From Eutreptiella sp. 'Long Island Sound 2002' (lineage: Eukaryota > Euglenozoa > Euglenophyceae > Eutreptiales > Eutreptiaceae), in the NCBI GenBank assembly GCA_964036045.1, contig CAXIWF010000808.1:1-64000 (forward strand): 64,000 nucleotides of DNA. The letters run 5' to 3'. The notes beneath the pieces are model-generated. The model was not told where the DNA came from. It did not search any database and worked only from the letters and a program-made list of their open reading frames with translations. Made by a program: the position numbers and the translations under genes. Every line of letters begins with the position of its first letter. Position 1 is the stretch's first letter. Shown here in pieces: positions 55,741 through 64,000 of the stretch.

Positions 55741-56800
55741 TGTGAATGTGAGCACATTGGGGGGGTTGTAGGAAAGTGTAGGTATGGCGTGTTGATGCGG
55801 ATGGGGGAGGGGTGGGTGTTTTTGAATGGGGTGTTGGGACATGAAAGGGCGAGGTACGGTGGCCTGTGTGGGGTTGGGTGGGTGCAGTGGGATGCAAATG
55901 TGAATGCGAGCACATACGGGGGGTCGCACGAAAGTGTAGGTATGGCGTGTTGATGCGGATGAAGGAGGGGTGGGTGTTTTTGAATGGGGTGTTGGGACAT
56001 GAAAGGGCGGGGTACGGTGGCCTGTGCCGGGTTGGGTGGATGCGGTGGGATGCAAATGTGAATGTGAGCACATTTGGGGGGTTGCACGAAAGTGTAGGTA
56101 TGCCGTGTTGAGGCGGATGGGGGAGGGGTGGGTGTTTTTGAATGGGGTGTTGGAACATGAAATGGCGGGGTACCGTGGCCTGTGCCGGGTTGGGTGGATG
56201 CGCTGGGATGCAAATGTGAATGTGAGCACATTGGGAGGGTTGCAAGAAAGTGCAGGTATGGCGTGTTGATGCGGATGGGGGAGGGGTGGGTGTTTTTGAA
56301 TGGGGTGTTGGAACACGAAAGGGCGAGGTACGGTGGCCTGTGTGGGGTTGGGTGGGTGCAGTGGGATGCAAATGTGAATGTGAGCACATACGGGGGGTCG
56401 CACGAAAGTGTAGGTATGGCGTGTTGATGCGGATGGAGGAGGGGTGGGTGTTTTTGAATGGGGTGTTGGGACATGAAAGGGCGGGGTACGGTGGCCTGTG
56501 TGGGGTTGGGTGGATGCGGTGGGATGCAAATGTGAATGTGAGCACATTTGGGGGGTTGCACGAAAGTGTAGGTATGCCGCGTTGAGGCGGATGGGGGAGG
56601 GGTGGGTGTTTTTGAATGGGGTGTTGGAACATGAAATGGCGGGGTACCGTGGCCTGTGCCGGGTTGGGTGGATGCGGTGGGATGCAAATGTGAATGTAAG
56701 CACATTTGGGGGGTTGTAGGAAAGTGTAGGTATGGCGTGTTGATGCGGATGGGGGAGGGGTGGGTGTTTTTGAATGGGTCGTTGGAACATGAAAGGGCGA
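55741..56800 (+). repeat. Satellite array, about 6.7 monomers (module 6)
   Basis: Copy of 39772-40831 with the same left junction. Confidence 0.96.
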
Positions 56801-57086
56801 TGCTGCCATGGACATCTGAACTGGCTTTGCCAGGCAAAAGCATTTCCAGCCGCGGTGGCTCCATTAAGGTCCACCGCTCGCTAGTAAAATTGGGGTAAAA
56901 ATCGGCTATGTTTTTCGCTACACAGAGGGGGTGCTGGTTGTACCATGCACTGCACCACGGCCTCCTAACATCTTTGCAATGAGGTGCACTCCACAGCTGC
57001 CCTCCCCTCTATCATTACATCACATTCCAAGGCATAGTTGCTCACCCGGGATGCTCCCCTTGCTGGTCTCTCTGGTGATTACCACA
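56801..57086 (+). repeat. Forward spacer, first in module 6
   Basis: Has the AAAAGCATT and AAGGCATAG states. Confidence 0.93.
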
Positions 57087-59216
57087 AGTGTAGGTACGGC
57101 GTGTTGATGCGGATGCTGGTGAGTGGTTCTTTTTGAATGGGTTGTTGGGACATGAAAGGGCGGGGTACGGTGGCCTGTGTGGAATTGGATGGGTGCGGTG
57201 GGATGCAAATGTGAATGTGAGCACATTTGGGGGGTTGCACGAAAGTGTAGGTATGCCGTGTTGAGGCGGATGGGGGAGGGGTGGGTGTTTTTGAATGGGG
57301 TGTTGGAACATGAAATGGCGGGGTACCGTGGCCTGTGCCGGGTTGGGTGGATGCGCTGGGATGCAAATGTGAATGTGAGCACATTGGGAGGGTTGCAAGA
57401 AAGTGCAGGTATGGCGTGTTGATGCGGATGGGGGAGGGGTGGGTGTTTTTGAATGGGGTGTTGGAACATGAAAGGGCGAGGTACGGTGGCCTGTGTGGGG
57501 TTGGGTGGGTGCAGTGGGATGCAAATGTGAATGTGAGCACATACGGGGGGTCGCACGAAAGTGTAGGTATGGCGTGTTGATGCGGATGGAGGAGGGGTGG
57601 GTGTTTTTGAATGGGGTGTTGGGACATGAAAGGGCGGGGTACGGTGGCCTGTGTGGGGTTGGGTGGATGCAGTGGGATGCAAATGTGAATGTGAGCATAT
57701 TTGGGGGGTTGCAAGAAAGTGTAGGTATGGCGTGTTGATGCGGATGGGGGAGCGGTGGGTGTTTTTGAATGGGGTGTTGGGATATGAAAGGGCGAGGTAC
57801 GGTGGCCTGTGTGGGGTTGGGTGGGTGCAGTGGGATGCAAATGTGAATGCGAGCACATACGGGGGGTCGCACGAAAGTGTAGGTATGGTGTGTTGATGCG
57901 GATGAGGGATGGGTGGGTGTTTTTGAATGGGGTGTTGGGACATGAAAGGGCGGGGTACGGTGGCCTGTGTGGGGTTGGGTGGATGCGGTGGGATGCAAAT
58001 GTGAATGTGAGCACATTTGGGTGGTTTCACGAAAGTGTAGGTATGCCGTGTTGAGGCGGATGGGGGAGGGGTGGGTGTTTTTGAATAGGTGTTGGAACAT
58101 GAAATGGCGGGGTACCGTGGCCTGTGCCGGGTTGGGTGGATGCAATGGGATGCAAATGTGAATGTGAGCACATTGGGAGGGTTGCAAGAAAGTGCAGGTA
58201 TGGCGTGTTGATGCGGATGGGGGAGGGGTGGGTGTTTTTGAATGGGGTGTTGGAACATGAAACGGCGGGGTACCGTGGCCTGTGCCGGGTTGGGTGGATG
58301 CGGTGGGATGCAAATGTGAATCCGAGCACATTTGGGGGGTTGCACGAAAGTGTAGGTATGCCGTGTTGAGGCGGATGGGGGAGGGGTGGGTGTTTTTGAA
58401 TGGGGTGTTGGGACATGAAAGGGCGGGGTACGGTGGCCTGTGTGGGGTTGGGTGGATGCGGTGGGATGCAAATGTGAATGTGAGCACATTTGGGGGGTTG
58501 CACGAAAGTGTAGGTATGCCGTGTTGAGGCGGATGGGGGAGGGGTGGGTGTTTTTGAATGGGGTGTTGGAACATGAAATGGCGGGGTACCGTGGCCTGTG
58601 CCGGGTTGGGTGGATGCGGTGGGATGCAAATGTGAATGTGAGCACATTGGGGGGGTTGTAGGAAAGTGTAGGTATGGCGTGTTGATGCGGATGGGGGAGG
58701 GGTGGGTGTTTTTGAATGGGGTGTTGGGACATGAAAGGGCGAGGTACGGTGGCCTGTGTGGGGTTGGGTGGGTGCAGTGGGATGCAAATGTGAATGCGAG
58801 CACATACGGGGGGTCGCACGAAAGTGTAGGTATGGCGTGTTGATGCGGATGAAGGAGGGGTGGGTGTTTTTGAATGGGGTGTTGGGACATGAAAGGGCGG
58901 GGTACGGTGGCCTGTGCCGGGTTGGGTGGATGCGCTGGGATGCAAATGTGAATGTGAGCACATTTGGGGGGTTGCACGAAAGTGTAGGTATGCCGCGTTG
59001 AGGCGGATGGGGGAGGGGTGGGTGTTTTTGAATGGGGTGTTGGAACATGAAATGGCGGGGTACCGTGGCCTGTGCCGGGTTGGGTGGATGCGGTGGGATG
59101 CAAATGTGAATGTAAGCACATTGGAGGGGTTGTAGGAAAGTGTAGGTATGGCGTGTTGATGCGGATGGGGGAGGGGTGGGTGTTTTTGAATGGGTCGTTG
59201 GAACATGAAAGGGCGA
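57087..59216 (+). repeat. Satellite array, about 13.5 monomers
   Basis: Copy of 41118-43247. Shares the GGATGCAATGGG state (near 58138) with module 5 only. Private changes: GGGAGCGGTGGG near 57749 and GTATGGTGTGTTG near 57886. Confidence 0.97.
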
Positions 59217-59502
59217 TGCTGCCATGGACATCTGAACTGGCTTTGCCAGGCAAAAACATTTCCAGCCGCGGTGGCTCCATTAAGGTCCACCGCTCGCTAG
59301 TAAAATTGGGGTAAAAATCGGCTATGTTTTTCGCTACACAGAGGGGGTGCTGGTTGTACCATGCACTGCACCACGGCCTCCTAACATCTTTGCAATGAGG
59401 TGCACTCCACAGCTGCCCTCCCCTCTATCATTACATCACATTCCAAGCCATAGTTGCTCACCCGGGATGCTCCCCTTGCTGGTCTCTCTGGTGATTACCA
59501 CA
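59217..59502 (+). repeat. Forward spacer, second in module 6
   Basis: CCCTCTATC state. Confidence 0.93.
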
Positions 59503-60369
59503 AGTGTAGGTACGGCGTGTTGATGCGGATGCTGGTGTGTGGTTCTTTTTGAATGGGTTGTTGGGACATGAAAGGGCGGGGTACGGTGGCCTGTGTGGAA
59601 TTGGATGGGTGCGGTGGGATGTAAATGTGAATGTGAGCACATTTGGGGGGTTGCACGAAAGTGTAGGTATGCCGTGTTGAGGCGGATGGGGGAGGAGTGG
59701 GTGTTTTTGAATGGGGTGTTGGAACATGAAATGGCGGGGTACCGTGGCCTGTGCCGGGTTGGGTGGATGCGCTGGGATGCAAATGTGAATGTGAGCACAT
59801 TGGGAGGGTTGCAAGAAAGTGCAGGTATGGCGTGTTGATGCGGATGGGGGAGGGGTGGGTGTTTTTGAATGGGGTGTTGGAACACGAAAGGGCGAGGTAC
59901 GGTGGCCTGTGTGGGGTTGGGTGGGTGCAGTGGGATGCAAATGTGAATGTGAGCACATACGGGGGGTCGCACGAAAGTGTAGGTATGGCGTGTTGATGCG
60001 GATGGAGGAGGGGTGGGTGTTTTTGAATGGGGTGTTGGGACATGAAAGGGCGGGGTACGGTGGCCTGTGTGGGGTTGGGTGGATGCGGTGGGATGCAAAT
60101 GTGAATGTGAGCACATTTGGGGGGTTGCACGAAAGTGTAGGTATGCCGCGTTGAGGCGGATGGGGGAGGGGTGGGTGTTTTTGAATGGGGTGTTGGAACA
60201 TGAAATGGCGGGGTACCGTGGCCTGTGCCGGGTTGGGTGGATGCGGTGGGATGCAAATGTGAATGTAAGCACATTGGAGGGGTTGTAGGAAAGTGTAGGT
60301 ATGGCGTGTTGATGCGGATGGGGGAGGGGTGGGTGTTTTTGAATGGGTCGTTGGAACATGAAAGGGCGA
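59503..60369 (+). repeat. Satellite array, about 5.5 monomers
   Basis: Copy of 43534-44400 with GGGAGGAGTGGG. Confidence 0.96.
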
Positions 60370-60655
60370 TGCTGCCATGGACATCTGAACTGGCTTTGCC
60401 AGGCAAAAACATTTCCAGCCGCGGTGGCTCCATTAAGGTCCACCGCTCGCTAGTAAAATTGGGGTAAAAATCGGCTATGTTTTTCGCTACACAGAGGGGG
60501 TGCTGGTTGTACCATGCACTGCACCACGGCCTCCTAACATCTTTGCAATGAGGTGCACTCCACAGCTGTCCTCCCCTCGATCATTACATCACATTCCAAG
60601 CCATAGTTGCTCACCCGGGATGCTCCCCTTGCTGGTCTCTCTGGTGATTACCACA
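60370..60655 (+). repeat. Forward spacer, third in module 6
   Basis: Private T in CAGCTGTCCTCCCC near 60569. Confidence 0.93.
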
Positions 60656-61522
60656 AGTGTAGGTACGGCGTGTTGATGCGGATGCTGGTGTGTGGTTCTT
60701 TTTGAATGGGTTGTTGGGACATGAAAGGGCGGGGTACGGTGGCCTGTGTGGAATTGGATGGGTGCGGTGGGATGTAAATGTGAATGTGAGCACATTTGGG
60801 GGGTTGCACGAAAGTGTAGGTATGCCGTGTTGAGGCGGATGGGGGAGGGGTGGGTGTTTTTGAATGGGGTGTTGGAACATGAAATGGCGGGGTACCGTGG
60901 CCTGTGCCGGGTTGGGTGGATGCGCTGGGATGCAAATGTGAATGTGAGCACATTGGGAGGGTTGCAAGAAAGTGCAGGTATGGCGTGTTGATGCGGATGG
61001 GGGAGGGGTGGATGTTTTTGAATGGGGTGTTGGAACACGAAAGGGCGAGGTACGGTGGCCTGTGTGGGGTTGGGTGGGTGCAGTGGGATGCAAATGTGAA
61101 TGTGAGCACATACGGGGGGTCGCACGAAAGTGTAGGTATGGCGTGTTGATGCGGATGGAGGAGGGGTGGGTGTTTTTGAATGGGGTGTTGGGACATGAAA
61201 GGGCGGGGTACGGTGGCCTGTGTGGGGTTGGGTGGATGCGGTGGGATGCAAATGTGAATGTGAGCACATTTCGGGGGTTGCACGAAAGTGTAGGTATGCC
61301 GCGTTGAGGCGGATGGGGGAGGGGTGGGTGTTTTTGAATGGGGTGTTGGAACATGAAATGGCGGGGTACCGTGGCCTGTGCCGGGTTGGGTGGATGCGGT
61401 GGGATGCAAATGTGAATGTAAGCACATTGGGGGGGTTGTAGGAAAGTGTAGGTATGGCGTGTTGATGCGGATGGGGGAGGGGTGGGTGTTTTTGAATGGG
61501 TCGTTGGAACATGAAAGGGCGA
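60656..61522 (+). repeat. Satellite array, about 5.5 monomers
   Basis: Has the GGGTGGATG and CACATTTCGGG states of module 2. Confidence 0.96.
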
Positions 61523-61808
61523 TGCTGCCATGGACATCTGAACTGGCTTTGCCAGGCAAAAACATTTCCAGCCGCGGTGGCTCCATTAAGGTCCACCGCT
61601 CGCTAGTAAAATTGGGGTAAAAATCGGCTATGTTTTTCGCTACACAGAGGGGGTGCTGGTTGTACCATGCACTGCACCACGGCCTCCTAACATCTTTGCA
61701 ATGAGGTGCACTCCACAGCTGCCCTCCCCTCGATCATTACATCAGATTCCAAGCCATAGTTGCTCACCCGGGATGCTCCCCTTGCTGGTCTCTCTGGTGA
61801 TTACCACA
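61523..61808 (+). repeat. Forward spacer, fourth in module 6
   Basis: ATCAGATTCC (G at 61745), shared only with module 2. Confidence 0.93.
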
Positions 61809-62044
61809 AGTGTAGGTACGGCGTGTTGATGCGGATGCTGGTGTGTGGTTCTTTTTGAATGGGTTGTTGGGACATGAAAGGGCGGGGTACGGTGGCCTGT
61901 GTGGAATTGGATGGGTGCGGTGGGATGCAAATGTGAATGTGAGCACATTTGGGGGGTTGCACGAAAGTGTAGGTATGGCGTGTTGATGCGGATGGGGGAG
62001 GGGTGGGTGTTTTTGAATGGGGTGTTGGGACATGAAAGGGCGGG
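61809..62044 (+). repeat. Terminal satellite array, about 1.5 monomers
   Basis: As in module 2. Confidence 0.95.
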
Positions 62045-62046
62045 AT

Positions 62047-62672
62047 TTGTGGTAAACAGCGGAGAGACCAGCAAGGGTAGCATCCCGGTCGAGCAACCAT
62101 GGGTTGGAATGTGATGTAATGATAGAAACGAAGGCATTTGTGAAGTGGAATGCATTCTGAAGGTGGTAGGAGGCCGTGGTGCAGTGCAAAGTATACCCAC
62201 CACCCTCCTTGTATGGCGAAAAACATCCCCAGTTTTTACCCCGATTTTACTAGTGAGCGGTGGACCTTAATGGAGCTGCGGCGGCTGGACAATGTTTTGG
62301 TTTGGCAAACCGGGTTCGGATGTCCATGCCCTGATCCCAGAGAACTCACCAACGCCATTGGCTTGGGGCACAGAAGCCGTGGATACATCCTGAAGGGGTC
62401 CCTTGGGTTGCCGACTATGCCTATGGAGAACTACCCAGAAACATGCCTTTTTTTTATGTATGGTTTGTGGTAAATAGCGGAGAGACCAGCAAGGGGAGCA
62501 TCCCGGGTGAGCAACTATGGGTTGGAATGTGATGTAATGATAGAGAGGAAGGCATTTGTGAAGTGGTATGCATTCTGAAGGTGGTAGGAGGCCGTGGTGC
62601 AGTGCAAAGTATACCCAGCACCCTCCTTGTATGGCAAAAAACATCCCCAATTTTTACCCCGATTTTACAAGT
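62047..62672 (-). repeat. Inverted spacer pair, module 6
   Basis: Full copy 62047-62328, truncated copy 62464-62672. Private AGAGAACTCACC near 62340 (AGAGACCTCACC elsewhere) in the intervening segment. Confidence 0.88.
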
Positions 62673-62680
62673 ATTTTACT

Positions 62681-62936
62681 ACATGGTGGGGCACATCCTG
62701 CGGCACATGGTGGGGCACATGGTGGGGCACATCCCAGGGCACATCGTGGGGTTCACAGTGGGGCACACTGTGGGGCACATCATGGGGCACATCAATTGGC
62801 ATTTGGCGGGCACATCGTGCGGCACATGGTGGGGCACATGGTGGGGCACATCATGGGTCACATTCTGGTGAGCATTGAGGGGCACATTCTGGGGCACATC
62901 GTGGGCCACATTGCGGGGCACATCCTGGGGCAGTGC
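62681..62936 (+). repeat. 12-bp minisatellite, module 6
   Basis: Has the ATGGTGGGGC unit of modules 1 to 3, not the C variant of modules 4 and 5. Confidence 0.93.
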
Positions 62937-63600
62937 GGTGAAAGGTGGTGTGGTGTGGTCTAGCGTGGTGTGGATTGATGTGGTGTAGTGTTTCTTCCTT
63001 TTGTGTGGTGCCATGTGAGGAACATGTTGTAACCGCTGCATAGTGGTTGATCTTTGTTGTAACTGCGAAGCCTGTAGCCTTGATGCCCCAGGGGTCGTAA
63101 CGCCCGACACTGCCCCTGATATCTCCGAACCCACATAACCCTCTTCAGACCCATATCCAGCTTAGGGGAGCGACATATGCGAAGCACTTGTAAGTCCTTT
63201 GAACTCCATGGTGGAATATGAAGAGTACGAAAACCCGGTCTACAAAAATGGAGCAGACATAGAATCTCAATGCGCATTCATCGCACATAATGACACAACG
63301 TGAAATCATTCGAAATAATTTAAATAAATCCGATTGGGAAATCACGAAAGACAAATGCGACTCGACGCGCGCTCACAGGCGACATCTGGCGGCGAACGGA
63401 AAACATGAAAACAAGCGGAAAATTTACTGCACTAATGTACATCTGAGAATCATTGAAATTCTGATCACATCAGTGTATAATTGAGTGCTGTCAGTGCTGC
63501 CGTTACACATGTGTGGTGCACTGGTTCAGGGCTGTTTGTGTTGTCTTGAGGCCTCATTCCATAGGCGAGGTGGTTTGTGAGTGCCAAAAGAATGCATCCT
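62937..63600. other. Non-repetitive segment, module 6
   Basis: Copy of 4841-5504; nothing gene-like seen. Confidence 0.5.
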
Positions 63601-64000
63601 AGTAGGTTACTTTTGCGTTCTAAAATATCCCAAACACCCGATCATTTTTTTGGGAAAATATCCTAATTATCCTAAAAAAAAGGGTTACGGTTAACCTTAG
63701 CTTTAACGGTAACCATTTTTTAGGATAGTTAGGATATTTTTGGTCCTTGCCTGGAAGAATATTAAGTACTTGGGATATTTTGGACATTTTTCAGCAGGAG
63801 GTTTCAGTCTAGATGAGTCAGCTAGGGATATTTAGGATATTTAGGATATTTTTTGCATGACGTTTTAGGATCTTTTCTCGCATTTAGAATATTTGTTCTA
63901 GCGAGGTTGGGATGTTTTTGACGATTGCTTATCACAACATGTTCAGCCTGCGGTTGTTTGTCCATTACGATGTTGAGGATGGTCCACATAATGAGGATAT
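63601..64000. repeat. AT-rich GGATATTT repeat, module 6, cut by window end
   Basis: First 400 bp of the AT-rich repeat, type B at 63900 (A). Confidence 0.8.

Overview
The window is eukaryotic, repeat-dominated nuclear DNA with essentially no convincing protein-coding gene. The eukaryotic call rests on two 5S rRNA genes with internal Pol III control regions and T6 terminators, a 158-bp G-rich satellite in long arrays, inverted-repeat spacers, several minisatellites, and the absence of compact gene arrangement. I cannot place the species; the 5S sequence does not look like the usual animal type, and a protist or alga is my guess only.

Layout. A basic module is repeated six times. Each module runs: satellite arrays of about 158-bp monomers, punctuated by a 286-bp forward spacer; a short terminal array; two inverted copies of the same spacer separated by about 135 bp; a 12-bp minisatellite; about 660 bp of non-repetitive sequence; about 1.9 kb of AT-rich DNA built around the word GGATATTT; and a 1.0-kb segment (called U here). 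The inverted spacers lie near 3.95, 12.67, 21.39, 30.11, 46.08 and 62.05 kb. Module spacing is 8716, 8727, 8716, 15968 and 15969 bp.

What follows U differs. Modules 1 and 3 (ending 8398 and 25841) pass straight into the next satellite array. Module 2 continues into a 1.2-kb GC-rich segment (called G) and then into satellite at 18290. Modules 4 and 5 continue through G into a minus-strand 5S rRNA gene (35732-35849; 51701-51818) and about 3.9 kb more, which holds a 203-bp offset duplication, a 181-bp tandem repeat, a TGTGTCAGCGC minisatellite and a three-arm 13-bp palindrome, before satellite resumes at 39772 and 55741. Module 6 is cut by the window end inside its AT-rich part.

Diagnostic substitutions split the modules into type A (1 and 3) and type B (2, 4, 5, 6 at the sites readable in each). 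Modules 1+2 and 3+4 are therefore copies of one 17.44-kb AB dimer, and 5 and 6 belong to a different 15.97-kb B-type unit. This is a nested higher-order repeat: monomer, multi-monomer block with spacer, 8.7-kb module, 16-17-kb super-unit.

The long Pro/His/Thr-rich reading frames on the minus strand (up to about 900 codons, in all three frames at once) follow from the satellite lacking TTA, CTA and TCA on the plus strand, and I do not treat them as genes. The only features I would call genes with confidence are the two 5S rRNA genes. The other open frames are listed with low confidence.
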